A DNA stretch of 54,862 nucleotides from Ruminiclostridium sp. (GCA_022792035.1 JAAWAE010000050.1:1-54862), one strand, 5' to 3'. Shown: positions 25,402 to 33,495, counted from the stretch's first letter. The notes: generated from the sequence alone by a model not told the origin. Program-made: numbers and translations.

Positions 25402-26507
25402 GGCATGAAACGGAGCTGATGCAGCAAATTCTCAAAAGCCCCAGCGCCCAGCGGATGGTCGATTACATCTCCCCCATCTATGGGGAGGACTACCTGGCCC
25501 TCTGGCTGTTTGAGATCATGGGCCGGGCCTTGGATGAGGCGGAGGAGATCGGGGGCTCGTTGTGGGACCAGACGGTCCCACAAACGGCTACCTGGGCGCT
25601 GCCGTACTGGGAAGAGGAATACAGCGTTACGCCGGACCCGTCCTGGACAGATGCGCAGCGGCAGGCAAATATCCTAGCCCGGATACAGTATACCGCCCCG
25701 GTGAATCCGGCGAAGCTGGCCGCGCTGGTCTCTGCGGCAGCTGGGGTGCCCTGCGAGATAGCGGAAAACATATCGAAAAACACCTTTCGGGTTGTCTTTC
25801 ACGACGCTACCAAAACGTTGGGGCGGGTTCGGCGCGTACTGGATGAAACAAAACCAGCGCATTTGATTGCTCAATTTTTGACACAGATCGAGATGACCTT
25901 CCCTAACCCCCAGGACCGTTTCCTGCTGCGCAAGCTGTCCTTCGCCTACCATATACGCAGTTATGGCGGGACATTCATTGTCCTGGATGGACAGCGCAGG
26001 CTGGACGGGACCTGGAAGCTGGGGCAGGCGGCGTCGGGGGCGCGGATGTTCCGTATCGCCTGCCGCGCCATCCTTTCGGAGAAGGAGGTTTTTCAGGCGG
26101 GGATTTGGGCGTGCAGGACGGCGGTACGGACCCCGCAGCGGTGTACACTGCCCAGCCTGCACGCCCGCCCTGCCGTCCCATGGCAGACGGAAGAGGCGCT
26201 CTCCGTCCCCAAGCTACAGGTGCAGAGTGCATGGCGGGAGCGGCAAGCCTTCGGGGCGGGAGTGTCCTGGAACGGCGGCAGGAGCCGGAACCAACAGCGG
26301 TTAGAACAGCCGTCCACGAGGGTTGCCGGGACCTTCCAAACCCCGGAAGCCCTATCTGCCCCCAGGATTCACATTGAGACAACCTTCCAAACGAAGGAGC
26401 ACTTCAGCGGCACGCTGACCCGGGACCAGACCTGGTCCTTCGACGGGACGTACCGCTGGGACGGCACAAAGCAATTCAACGCGGGAATCACAAAGGAGGA
26501 TTTGTAA
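25398..26507 (+). CDS. DUF2313/XkdU-like tail protein with long C-terminus
   Basis: The N-terminal 190 residues match DUF2313 (XkdU-like): ALWLFEIMGRALDEAEEIGG, then WALPYWEEEYSV and LARIQYTAPVNPAKLAAL. Normal XkdU is about 190-200 residues; this is 369, with an added basic, Trp/Arg-rich beta region after about 190 containing repeated FQ(A/T)-type phrases and DGTWKLG/DGTYRWDG pairs. TTG start at 25398 is supported by GGGAGGTGA; an internal ATG at 25419 is the alternative. Links baseplate to fibres. Confidence 0.8.
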   Translation: MRHETELMQQILKSPSAQRMVDYISPIYGEDYLALWLFEIMGRALDEAEEIGGSLWDQTVPQTATWALPYWEEEYSVTPDPSWTDAQRQANILARIQYTAPVNPAKLAALVSAAAGVPCEIAENISKNTFRVVFHDATKTLGRVRRVLDETKPAHLIAQFLTQIEMTFPNPQDRFLLRKLSFAYHIRSYGGTFIVLDGQRRLDGTWKLGQAASGARMFRIACRAILSEKEVFQAGIWACRTAVRTPQRCTLPSLHARPAVPWQTEEALSVPKLQVQSAWRERQAFGAGVSWNGGRSRNQQRLEQPSTRVAGTFQTPEALSAPRIHIETTFQTKEHFSGTLTRDQTWSFDGTYRWDGTKQFNAGITKEDL

Positions 26508-26508
26508 T

Positions 26509-26901
26509 ATGGCAGAAAACAACAACACTGTCATCACCGATTATCGCAGAGAGGCCCTCTGCAAGATCACCAGCGGCGCCCTGAGCAAACTCCCAGCCGT
26601 TAGTCATGTGGCGTTCGGAGACCAGGGCGTCAACGAGGACGGCAGCGTCAAGCCGCCCAGCGGGGCCCAGACAGCCCTCAATCATGAGGTGGGACGCTAT
26701 GAAGTGGGGACAGCGGAGTATCCCATCGCTACCACCGCCCGCTATACCGTAACCATCCCCGCCGAGGATCTGCCCGGAACCCTGCTCAGCGAGGCGGCTC
26801 TGGTGGACGATGAGGGGAACCTGTGCGCCATCCGCAATATGCTGCCCAAGGGCAAGGATGAGGATGTAGAGTTTACGTTCACCTTCGACGATGAGTTTTA
26901 A
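26509..26901 (+). CDS. Tail-collar fibre/attachment protein
   Basis: 130 residues resembling the tail-collar fibre N-terminal domain (DUF3751-like): ITSGALSKLPAVSHVAFGDQ, VGTAEYPIATTARYTVTIP and LSEAALVDDEGNL. In PBSX-like phages this protein joins receptor-binding fibres to the baseplate. AAAGGAGG lies upstream of the ATG. Confidence 0.72.
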   Translation: MAENNNTVITDYRREALCKITSGALSKLPAVSHVAFGDQGVNEDGSVKPPSGAQTALNHEVGRYEVGTAEYPIATTARYTVTIPAEDLPGTLLSEAALVDDEGNLCAIRNMLPKGKDEDVEFTFTFDDEF

Positions 26902-26913
26902 GGGGGTGGGCGT

Positions 26914-27528
26914 ATGGCAGAGCAGAGCTATGAACTCTCCAAGGATCCCGTTTACAACGAAGCGATCCGCAAGCTGCAAAACACCGATTTTGCCGATGCC
27001 TTTACCGTGTTCAATCCGCTGATCCAGGCGATTTTGGAGAACATCCATGCGGTAAAGCTGCTCACCGAGCAGAAGGCAGGCAGCGATGCCATGGACGGTG
27101 CGCTGGCCCAACAGTCCAAGGCCCTGGACACCCATGCCAAGAATACGACGCTCCACGTCACCGCCGCAGAGCGGAGCAAATGGAATGGAAAAGCTGAGGC
27201 ATCGGCCCTCAACACCCACGCCCAGAACACAACGCTTCACGTCACCGCTGCGGAGCGCAGCGCCTGGAACGCAAAGGCGGCAGGCAATCATACGCACAGT
27301 TATCTGCCCCTCTCCGGCGGTACCTTGACGGGAAATCTTCGGCTGAAAAACAGCGGGAATTACGGGTTGAAGCTGAATTTCGGGGACAGCGATTACGTGT
27401 ACTTCTACGAGCCCACGGATGACTTTTTGGAAATCAAAGGCTCTCGAGGCATCGCCCTGAACGGGACCGTAACCAACACGGTACCAACCAGCCTGAAAAC
27501 CAACGAAGTGAAGTTCGTTTATTCGTGA
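26914..27528 (+). CDS. Tail fibre protein 1
   Basis: 204 residues. Residues 5-55 (VYNEAIRKLQNTDFADAF to IHAVKLLTEQK) form a helical module that is also at the start of the spike at 28760. Two copies of a HAxNTTLHVTAAERSxWN repeat (near 73 and 96) are typical of trimeric fibre shafts. A C-terminal LPLSGGTLTGNLRLK segment precedes a small beta tip. Short for a fibre, so it may pair with the next gene product. Confidence 0.78.
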   Translation: MAEQSYELSKDPVYNEAIRKLQNTDFADAFTVFNPLIQAILENIHAVKLLTEQKAGSDAMDGALAQQSKALDTHAKNTTLHVTAAERSKWNGKAEASALNTHAQNTTLHVTAAERSAWNAKAAGNHTHSYLPLSGGTLTGNLRLKNSGNYGLKLNFGDSDYVYFYEPTDDFLEIKGSRGIALNGTVTNTVPTSLKTNEVKFVYS

Positions 27529-27537
27529 GGTGAGCCT

Positions 27538-28200
27538 ATGGCGAGCAGCAGTGGAGTAAACGGCATTGTGCGTCCGGTGTCCACCACTTATGTGGGCGTA
27601 AATAACGTGGTACGGGCAGCAAACCGGAGCTATGTGGGCGTGGCGAACGCTGTGCGTCCGGTGAACCGGACTTATGTGGGGGTTTACGCGCCTGTTTTAG
27701 AGATTCTGGTTAAGCTCAGCCGTTGTGATCTAATGACAAATGTCAAAAGTGATAATACGGCAAGCTATACATCGTGCCCCAATGCGGCGGCAGCGGCTGA
27801 GATCGGAAGCTATTCCCTTTCCAGTGATGAAAAAACGTTTTCCGTTACATCAACAACGACAACCAAAGGATTGTATTTTTCTGGAGAGATATACGCCGTT
27901 TGCGGGGATGGGAGCACGAAACTTTTTAAGTCCGTGGCAGATGTTACGTCCTTAAATATATCCGTTACACACTGGATCAGCGGATCTGGCAGCAGTTGGT
28001 ATGTGGTATATAACAGCAATTTCTTTGGAGAGGACGTTTGGGAAACGACCAAAACGTTTACCGCCGCCCCGCAAAGCAACCAAGTGTCTATTTCCGCAGG
28101 TTTAGCTTATGGAAGCCGGGCGGTATCAACGATGTCTCTGGGAAGGGCAATGGTTAATGGGTTGGAAGTCCCAATCAAGTTTGTTTTTGAGGCATTTTAA
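27538..28200 (+). CDS. Putative tail fibre tip with N-terminal repeats
   Basis: 220 residues, not assigned to a family. The first 50 residues contain three 16-residue repeats built on VRPVxxTYVGV. The rest is Ser/Thr-rich, beta-rich and more AT-rich than the neighbours, with SGSGSSWYVVYNSNFFGEDV near 145; this looks like a receptor-binding or fibre tip domain. GTGAGGTGAGCC before the ATG. Variable composition fits a host-range gene. Confidence 0.6.
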   Translation: MASSSGVNGIVRPVSTTYVGVNNVVRAANRSYVGVANAVRPVNRTYVGVYAPVLEILVKLSRCDLMTNVKSDNTASYTSCPNAAAAAEIGSYSLSSDEKTFSVTSTTTTKGLYFSGEIYAVCGDGSTKLFKSVADVTSLNISVTHWISGSGSSWYVVYNSNFFGEDVWETTKTFTAAPQSNQVSISAGLAYGSRAVSTMSLGRAMVNGLEVPIKFVFEAF

Positions 28201-28216
28201 GAAGGAGGAACACGAG

Positions 28217-28621
28217 ATGACACTTACATTGAAAGACGGCACCACTCTGCCCCTGCTGGGGGTTCACGGACGGACCATGAACTACGAAGGGGTCCTTCGG
28301 GACAGCCTGCTTTTCCTCATGGACCCAGAAAAAATCTCGCTGGAGCAGGCTATGGAAGCGTTTACGCCGGAACAGTGCGCTGAGATCCGGCTCATGGACG
28401 AGACGGACCGGCGGCAGGAGGTTTTTGTTCATGAGCACTATACCATCCGCGTGGAGGTGGGCCAGGGCTGTAAGGATTTTGCCCTGTCCGGCAGCGTGAC
28501 GGAGCTGGAGCAGGTCCCGGCGGTTTACGTCCGCATGGCCCAGAGTACCCAGGCAGAGCGGCAGCTGCAGGCGCAGCAGGAGACGTTGGACGCGCTGGTG
28601 GTCAGCGCGCTGGAAGGTTGA
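28217..28621 (+). CDS. Conserved tail-region protein (unit 1)
   Basis: 134 residues. Opens MTLTLKDGTTLPLLGVHGRT; C-terminal helix LQAQQETLDALVVSALEG. AAGGAGGAA precedes ATG 28217. It sits before an XkdX-like gene, as does the gene at 30394 in the second unit, whose C-terminal helix is similar in character. Small proteins at this place are common in Firmicutes prophages and may be fibre chaperones, but no function is known. Confidence 0.6.
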   Translation: MTLTLKDGTTLPLLGVHGRTMNYEGVLRDSLLFLMDPEKISLEQAMEAFTPEQCAEIRLMDETDRRQEVFVHEHYTIRVEVGQGCKDFALSGSVTELEQVPAVYVRMAQSTQAERQLQAQQETLDALVVSALEG

Positions 28622-28638
28622 AATAGGAGGGATGCGCT

Positions 28639-28770
28639 ATGTTTGAAACCATTCGGAGATTGTTTCAGGAGGGAAAACTGACGGAGGCTGGCGTGGAGGC
28701 CGCAGCCATGAAGGGGTGGATCACCCAGGAGCAGGTGCGGGAGATCGTGGAGGGCAGATATGGCCGATGA
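28639..28770 (+). CDS. XkdX-like small protein 1
   Basis: 43 residues starting MFETIRRLFQEGKLTEAGVE and ending REIVEGRYGR, with a KGWITQEQ middle: the XkdX family pattern (short, GKLT..., W-I-T). AGGAGGG before the ATG. Overlaps the spike start by 11 bases. XkdX-like proteins lie beside fibre genes in PBSX-like phages; role unknown. Confidence 0.78.
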   Translation: MFETIRRLFQEGKLTEAGVEAAAMKGWITQEQVREIVEGRYGR

Positions 28771-30382
28771 GAATTATACACTCCCGGAGGTGCCGGTTTA
28801 TCGTGAGGCCATTCGGAAGATCCTCAACGAGGACCCGGTGAATGCGGAGGAAGTGCTGAATCCGCTGGTGCAGGCGCTGCTGGAGAATATCGCGGCGGTG
28901 AAAGGGATCGCGGACGGGAAGGTAAACGCAGACCTTTCTAACGTTGACAACACCGACTTTATGAACAAAGCGTCAGAAGCAGGGGCCGGGGGGATTCCGA
29001 TTGCAAAAATAAGATCAGAAGATGGGAAAAATTATACGGCGGAGATTCCAGGGATAACAGAGCTCAAGAATGGGATGATGATAGTCGTAATTCCTAACAA
29101 GAGGAATTTAAGTGGTGGCACAGGATCAGAGGTGACACTAACTATCAACGAGAATCCTGAGCTTAGATCAAGAATTAGGATGAAACTGTATGGCAGTCTT
29201 GATATGTGGGATAATCTTCCCTCTGCATATTTCTCCCCCGAAGTTCCGTTCACCCTAAAATATCATAGTTACATGGGTTTTTGGGCGGTAGAAACACACT
29301 GGATTTCCGAATATGACATAACCGGAACGATACCAGTCTCCAAAGGAGGAACTGGCGCCACAACAGCAGAAGAAGCAAGAAACAATCTCGGTATAGGAAA
29401 TGCAGCGGGCAAGCGCACCGCCCGCTTCACCGTCGGCACCAGCACCGCAGGCTGGACCGCTGACCAAGTGGACTACCTCTGCGACGGCACAGACGACCAG
29501 GTGGAGATTAATGCCGCTATTCAGGCGCTTCCCGCTGCCGGCGGGGAAGTGGTTATCCTGGATGGGACGTATAACCTGACAGGGCCTATCTCGGTTAACA
29601 AGAACAACGTCACGCTTTCTGGTAATGGGCAGAGTACCATCCTTAAAAGAGCGTTTGCAGGAACAGCCTCCACCGGCGGTTTAATATACGTTACGTCCAG
29701 CTATAATACCGTGCGCTTTCTTCGGGTGGATGGAATGGAAAGCACATATTCTGGTACCTATGCCAGAGGCATTTCCGTGTATAACAGCACTGGCAACACG
29801 ATAACTGGGAATGTATGTAATAATAACGCATCAAGGGGCATTTACCTGGCCAAAAGTACTGGTAATATAATAACTGGAAATACATGTACTAACAATACTA
29901 AAGGATACGGCATTTCCGTAACTAGCGAAAGCAACAACACGATAACTGATAATATATGTGGCAGCAACTACATCGGAATTAACCTAAACAACTCTTTTGA
30001 TAACGTTGTAAGCGGCAATATATGCAATAATAACGGAGACTATGGGATTTGTTGTACAAACCCTGGTAGAAACACAATAACTGGCAACACATGCAACAGC
30101 AACCAAAGCGGTATTTTCATTTACTCTTCCACCAACAATACGATAACCGGGAATACATGCGATGACAACGAATATGGAATCGTTATTTCTTCCGCTGAAA
30201 ACAACACGATAACAGGGAATACCTGTATCCGGGGCACAGGAACGGCTGGAGACTACGATACAAAAAAAGGAACCATAAGCGTAACGGGTAACAACAATCT
30301 TATCGTTGGCAACAACATCATGGGCAAGAATTACACCAACTCTGGCACGGGCAACACATTTGCCAATAATAAATACAGCTGA
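28760..30382 (+). CDS. Tail spike with parallel beta-helix
   Basis: 540 residues. Residues 5-55 (VYREAIRKILNEDPVNAEE on) repeat the N-terminal module of fibre 1, presumably the baseplate anchor. GTIPVSKGGTGATTAEEARN near 190 is a trimerising collar motif common in fibres. From about 230 a pectate-lyase-like beta-helix begins (CDGTDDQVEINAAIQALPAA, ILDGTYNLTGPISV) and continues as NosD-type rungs with recurring NTITGNTC (about 345-505). Such spikes bind or cut surface polysaccharide; no catalytic residues can be assigned. The rung DNA is AT-rich against the surroundings, suggesting horizontal exchange. Confidence 0.85.
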   Translation: MADENYTLPEVPVYREAIRKILNEDPVNAEEVLNPLVQALLENIAAVKGIADGKVNADLSNVDNTDFMNKASEAGAGGIPIAKIRSEDGKNYTAEIPGITELKNGMMIVVIPNKRNLSGGTGSEVTLTINENPELRSRIRMKLYGSLDMWDNLPSAYFSPEVPFTLKYHSYMGFWAVETHWISEYDITGTIPVSKGGTGATTAEEARNNLGIGNAAGKRTARFTVGTSTAGWTADQVDYLCDGTDDQVEINAAIQALPAAGGEVVILDGTYNLTGPISVNKNNVTLSGNGQSTILKRAFAGTASTGGLIYVTSSYNTVRFLRVDGMESTYSGTYARGISVYNSTGNTITGNVCNNNASRGIYLAKSTGNIITGNTCTNNTKGYGISVTSESNNTITDNICGSNYIGINLNNSFDNVVSGNICNNNGDYGICCTNPGRNTITGNTCNSNQSGIFIYSSTNNTITGNTCDDNEYGIVISSAENNTITGNTCIRGTGTAGDYDTKKGTISVTGNNNLIVGNNIMGKNYTNSGTGNTFANNKYS

Positions 30383-30393
30383 GGAGGGATACC

Positions 30394-30771
30394 ATGTTCC
30401 GAATGTACGGCAGAATCGTGGAGATTTTGCGTTATCAGTCCACCAGCACCGACGGCGAGGAAACCATCACCCACTACGCCCCCACGCAGGAGGAAGCCGC
30501 CGCCCTGGGCGAGAACGTCCAACCCCTCCCCCTGGAGGCCGACGCCTGGATGGATGGCCTGGAGGTGGCCGACGTGCCCGACACCATGGCCGAGGCCCTC
30601 AAGATCCGCGACATGGGCCAGACGGCCTATCTTGCCCTCCTGAAACGCCAGGAGCAGCAGGCCCCGGAAGCCCTCCACGCCGCCAGCGCGGATTTGATGG
30701 ACCTCATAGTGGACCAGGAGTTGCGGCTGGCCTTGCTGGAGCTGGGGGTTACGGAAGGGGGTGAAACCTGA
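30394..30771 (+). CDS. Conserved tail-region protein (unit 2)
   Basis: 125 residues. N-terminal beta part (MFRMYGRIVEILRYQSTS, then ITHYAPTQEEAAALGENV), C-terminal helices with ADLMDLIVDQELRLALLELG. Same relative position as the gene at 28217: after a fibre gene and right before an XkdX-like gene. GAGGAGGGA before the ATG; overlaps the next gene by one base. Function unknown. Confidence 0.6.
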   Translation: MFRMYGRIVEILRYQSTSTDGEETITHYAPTQEEAAALGENVQPLPLEADAWMDGLEVADVPDTMAEALKIRDMGQTAYLALLKRQEQQAPEALHAASADLMDLIVDQELRLALLELGVTEGGET

Positions 30772-30908
30772 TGCTGTATCGTACCTTGAAGCGCCTCATC
30801 GACCTGGGGCGGACTGACGGTCTGGCGGAGAAGATCGACGTTTTCTACGCCACCGGAAAGCTCACCGAAACAGAGTACAACGAGCTGACGGGGATGCTGT
30901 CCGTCTGA
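30771..30908 (+). CDS. XkdX-like small protein 2
   Basis: 45 residues: MLYRTLKRLIDLGRTDGLAE, then YATGKLTETEYNELTGML. Same size, place and GKLTE phrase as the XkdX-like protein at 28639. Starts on the stop of the previous gene. Probably the last gene of the second fibre unit before lysis. Confidence 0.65.
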   Translation: MLYRTLKRLIDLGRTDGLAEKIDVFYATGKLTETEYNELTGMLSV

Positions 30909-30952
30909 ACGACATATTTTGCAGAACAAAAGAGAAAGGCAGGTAGTACATC

Positions 30953-31384
30953 ATGAAAACTGGATTTTTAACGGGTGTTGGCGTGGTAGGCAGCGCCATT
31001 GCCTCCCTCTTCGGCGGCTGGGACGCTGCCATTGGGACACTGCTCATTTTTATGGGCATCGACTACGTGACGGGCCTCATGGTGGCGGGGATCTTCCATC
31101 GCAGCGCCAAGAGCGAGACCGGGGCCTTGGAGAGCCGCGCAGGTTGGAAGGGCCTGTGCCGCAAGGGAATGACTTTGCTGATCGTTATCATCGCTGCCCG
31201 GTTGGACCTGATGCTGGGGACCACGGTGATCCGGGACGCGGTGGTGATTGCCTTTGTGGCCAATGAGACCATTTCCATCATCGAAAATGCGGGGCTGATG
31301 GGGGTGCCTATCCCGGCGGCGCTGACAAAGGCTATCGACGTGCTGAACGCTAAGGCCAACCAGGAGGGACAGGAGCACGAGTAA
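30953..31384 (+). CDS. Holin, phage holin family 4-like
   Basis: Membrane protein of 143 residues that lets the endolysin reach the wall. Hydrophobic stretches at about 5-22, 26-48, 72-92 and 97-120; GGWDAAIGTLLIFMGIDYVT and the basic SRAGWKGLCRKG loop match the holin_4/TcdE-type family. Followed by a charged C-terminus KANQEGQEHE. Directly upstream of the amidase region. Confidence 0.87.
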   Translation: MKTGFLTGVGVVGSAIASLFGGWDAAIGTLLIFMGIDYVTGLMVAGIFHRSAKSETGALESRAGWKGLCRKGMTLLIVIIAARLDLMLGTTVIRDAVVIAFVANETISIIENAGLMGVPIPAALTKAIDVLNAKANQEGQEHE

Positions 31385-31410
31385 CGTACATCAAAACACA
31401 CGGAATAAAA

Positions 31411-31447
31411 CCCGAAACGCACGCATAACACACGCGTGCGTTTCGGG
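31411..31447 (+). other. Perfect 14-bp hairpin after the holin gene
   Basis: CCCGAAACGCACGC (31411-31424), 9-base loop, GCGTGCGTTTCGGG (31434-31447), with no T run on the + strand after it. May act as an RNA processing or stability element between holin and lysin rather than as a full terminator. Confidence 0.6.
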
Positions 31448-31467
31448 CGATAAGAAAGGAGACCCCC

Positions 31468-31677
31468 ATGAACAAAGAGAACAACGTATTCTACCAGAAC
31501 CGCAAGGCCATTCAGGCCATCTGCCAGCGGGACAACTGTGACGTTAGCGTGGGCACGTCCAAGTTCATCCACGAGGCCCAGTTGACCGGCTATCACGCCG
31601 ATCTAGACGATTGGCAGGCGCTGTGCCGGGCGTACATGATGGACAAGCAGCGTACCCTGGCTGACCTTTTCCGGTGA
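31468..31677 (+). CDS. Small protein between holin and lysin
   Basis: 69 residues, mostly helical and charged: YQNRKAIQAICQRDNCDVSV, then SKFIHEAQLTGYHADLDDWQ. No membrane segment or signal peptide. AAGAAAGGAG before the ATG. Position suggests a lysis accessory role but nothing in the sequence proves it. Confidence 0.65.
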   Translation: MNKENNVFYQNRKAIQAICQRDNCDVSVGTSKFIHEAQLTGYHADLDDWQALCRAYMMDKQRTLADLFR

Positions 31678-31687
31678 GGTGGCTTCG

Positions 31688-32455
31688 GTGAGCAACAGCA
31701 AATTAGTCAGCTACACCAAGCTGTCTCCCAACTGCACCCACCCCCGGCGGCACGCCATCGACACCATCACCATCCACTGCATGGCGGGGCCGCTGAGCGT
31801 GGAGGGCTGTGGGGCAGGTTTTGCGGACCCCAAGCGGAAAGCTAGCAGCAACTATGGCATCGGGCCCGATGGACGGATTGCCCTCTATGTGGACGAGGGA
31901 AACCGCTCCTGGTGCAGCTCCAACGCTTCCAACGACCACCGGGCTGTGACCATTGAGGTAGCCAGCGACAGTAAGCATCCCTACGCCGTGACAGCGGCAG
32001 CTTACAACGCCCTGATTGACCTGCTGGTGGATATTTGCCAGCGCAATGGAATCCCACGGCTTCTGTGGCGGGGAGATAAGACCCTGGTGGGGCAGGTGGA
32101 CAAGCAGAACATGACGGTGCATCGGTGGTTTGCCGCTAAGGCGTGCCCAGGGGATTATCTCTACCAGCGTCACGGTCAGATCGCCGCCGCTGTCAATGCA
32201 CGGCTGAAGAACGGACAGGAGGACAAGAGCATGGATATCGACGCATTGATCGAGCAGATGACCCCGGAGCAGGCGTATCAGCTGGCCCAGAAGGCGGAGC
32301 TTCACGCTAAGGCCCTGCCGGAACCGGAGTGGAGCCGCCAGGAGGGCCACTGGCAGCGGGCTGCTGAGGCTGGTGTCATGGACGGAACTGCCCCGGAGCG
32401 GTACGTCCGCCGGGATGAGCTGGCGGCGGTGCTGGGCAGGAAAGGGTTGTTGTAA
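31688..32455 (+). CDS. Endolysin, N-acetylmuramoyl-L-alanine amidase
   Basis: Cuts the amide bond between MurNAc and L-Ala in peptidoglycan. The amidase_2 fold shows zinc ligands in ITIHCMAG (near 29), the NDHRAVTIEV strand (near 79), and HRWFAAKACPG (near 140), with the Lys of the KACPG motif. After about 185 residues comes an acidic linker and a C-terminal helical SLH-like binding module (WSRQEGHWQRAAEAGVMDGT). GTG at 31688 has GAGGTGG at a good distance; an in-frame GTG at 31679 lies inside that site. No signal peptide, so it needs the holin. Ends before a strong terminator. Confidence 0.92.
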   Translation: MSNSKLVSYTKLSPNCTHPRRHAIDTITIHCMAGPLSVEGCGAGFADPKRKASSNYGIGPDGRIALYVDEGNRSWCSSNASNDHRAVTIEVASDSKHPYAVTAAAYNALIDLLVDICQRNGIPRLLWRGDKTLVGQVDKQNMTVHRWFAAKACPGDYLYQRHGQIAAAVNARLKNGQEDKSMDIDALIEQMTPEQAYQLAQKAELHAKALPEPEWSRQEGHWQRAAEAGVMDGTAPERYVRRDELAAVLGRKGLL

Positions 32456-32464
32456 GGACGCGCA

Positions 32465-32507
32465 GCGCCCCCGATGCCGAAATTACGGCGTCGGGGGCGC
32501 TTTTTTA
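32465..32507 (+). terminator. Terminator of the late operon
   Basis: GCGCCCCCGATGCCG (32465-32479), 6-base loop, CGGCGTCGGGGGCGC (32486-32500), then six T. A perfect 15-bp stem, 9 bases after the lysin stop. Ends late transcription. Confidence 0.93.
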
Positions 32508-32580
32508 TTGGACTTTGAAGGTGATTTATGGCTAGGGTTTTCCTTTCTGCCCTCGTGACCTACAGGATGGGCTCGTACCT

Positions 32581-32775
32581 TTAGCAGCTTTGGCGAATCG
32601 TTATCTGGAACTCGCTGCCATCCTGCATCCGCAGAACCAGGCCCTCATCGCCGGAAAGAACACCGAACTCCTTGAAGGACCGCACCATTCTGGTTTCCTC
32701 CAGGGCTGTGTCCTCCATAGAAAGCTCTCCATTCAAAATCAGCTCCAGCGCCTCCCGAATAACCTGCTCATTCAT
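32581..32775 (-). CDS. Small hypothetical protein on the - strand
   Basis: 64 residues: MNEQVIREALELILNGELSM followed by RSFKEFGVLSGDEGLVLRMQ and a basic end. ATG at 32775 is preferred since GGAGGAAAAG lies directly upstream; a second ATG overlaps that site. Opposite to the late genes and next to the integration region. Not recognised; the good ribosome site and amphipathic helix support it. Confidence 0.6.
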   Translation of the reverse strand: MNEQVIREALELILNGELSMEDTALEETRMVRSFKEFGVLSGDEGLVLRMQDGSEFQITIRQSC

Positions 32776-32902
32776 TTTCTTTTCCTCCATGCTTTTGATT
32801 TTTTTGTCTTTGCAATCTCCTGGGTGGGTTTTCCGTTCCCCCTTGCGTCAGTGTATTAATCACTCTAAATAAGGATAATAGCGAGAACTTTCTCAGAATA
32901 AA

Positions 32903-33028
32903 CTACACAATTCTATCAGGTCATATTTGTGTAGATTATGTCCCAGAATACCCTTGCTATTTCCACCGTTTAGAGCGAATATGTGTGTACCGAAAGGGAC
33001 AGGAAACGAGACGGAGGACAATAGCATG
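32903..33028 (+). repeat. Leader/promoter element, copy B of two
   Basis: Second copy of the element at 2853-2992: CTACACAATT, TTGCTA at 32954-32959, GAGCGAATATGT at 32973-32984, TACCGAAAGGG. Here CTACACAA (32903-32910) also pairs with TTGTGTAG (32927-32934). The ATG in the motif (32981) is in frame with the small gene at 33026, giving a possible N-terminal extension starting MCVPKG; in copy A the peptide starts MSLPKG. Confidence 0.5.
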
Positions 33029-33205
33029 AAAACGAAATTCTACCTCGATGGCAAGAAAACCACCCGAAAGGCCATCCTGGAGCAGCTTGGAACGGACCAG
33101 CTAGTCAAGATGCTGAAGGAGGCCAAGGAAACCTTTATGTCCGACCCACTGGTCCAGAACGATTTCTTTATTGGAAACGGGATGCTGACCATTACCTTTG
33201 AGTGA
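33026..33205 (+). CDS. Small hypothetical protein after element B
   Basis: 59 residues: MKTKFYLDGKKTTRKAILEQ, then LVKMLKEAKETFMSDPLVQN and a beta tail GNGMLTITFE. ATG at 33026 follows CGGAGGA; the alternative start at 32981 in the conserved motif would add 15 residues. No family recognised. The pattern of a short beta strand with KK.TRK resembles small phage/ICE accessory proteins. A weak hairpin (CAGGGCC at 33222 with GGCCCTG at 33233) follows it. Confidence 0.65.
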   Translation: MKTKFYLDGKKTTRKAILEQLGTDQLVKMLKEAKETFMSDPLVQNDFFIGNGMLTITFE

Positions 33206-33463
33206 AATAGAAAAACCGGGGCAGGGCCGCAAGGCCCTGTTTGCCGTTTACCTCCCCCTGTGGTGCGCATTTTCCAGGCGGGTGGGTGTATTCTCTGCCA
33301 CCACGGAGGCCCGCTGTGGCCAGCGGCAGGGGGTGGTGTGGTCGTTTCCTGTTCCGTTTTCAAGGTGCGTTAGTCAAGGTGGTAAACTTCTGCAAAGGCA
33401 AGTCGGCGTTTATTCTGTCAGACAGCCAGAAAATTTTCATTGAAGATGATGTCAGCGAAGAAA
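33206..33463. other. Stretch with no confident gene
   Basis: Apart from the hairpin at 33222-33239, no gene is convincing. A + frame ending at 33486 has a protein-like end (SAFILSDSQKIFIEDD) but no ribosome site or good start; it may be a remnant. The region may hold attP, since it lies next to the 3' end of the integrase, but no core repeat can be identified from one copy. Confidence 0.35.
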
Positions 33464-33495
33464 AGAAAAACCCGGACGCCAGTTGAGTGTCCGGG
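33464..33495 (-). terminator. Terminator of the candidate small RNA
   Basis: On the - strand CCCGGAC (33495-33489), 11-base loop, GTCCGGG (33477-33471), then TTTTTCTTTT. An intrinsic terminator about 145 bases past the candidate start of the structured RNA. Confidence 0.7.

Noticed and set aside
29780..30240. Repeated ACNATAACTGG-type DNA as a CRISPR or tandem repeat element
   Set aside because: The periodicity comes from NTITGNTC rungs of a coding beta-helix, in frame throughout.
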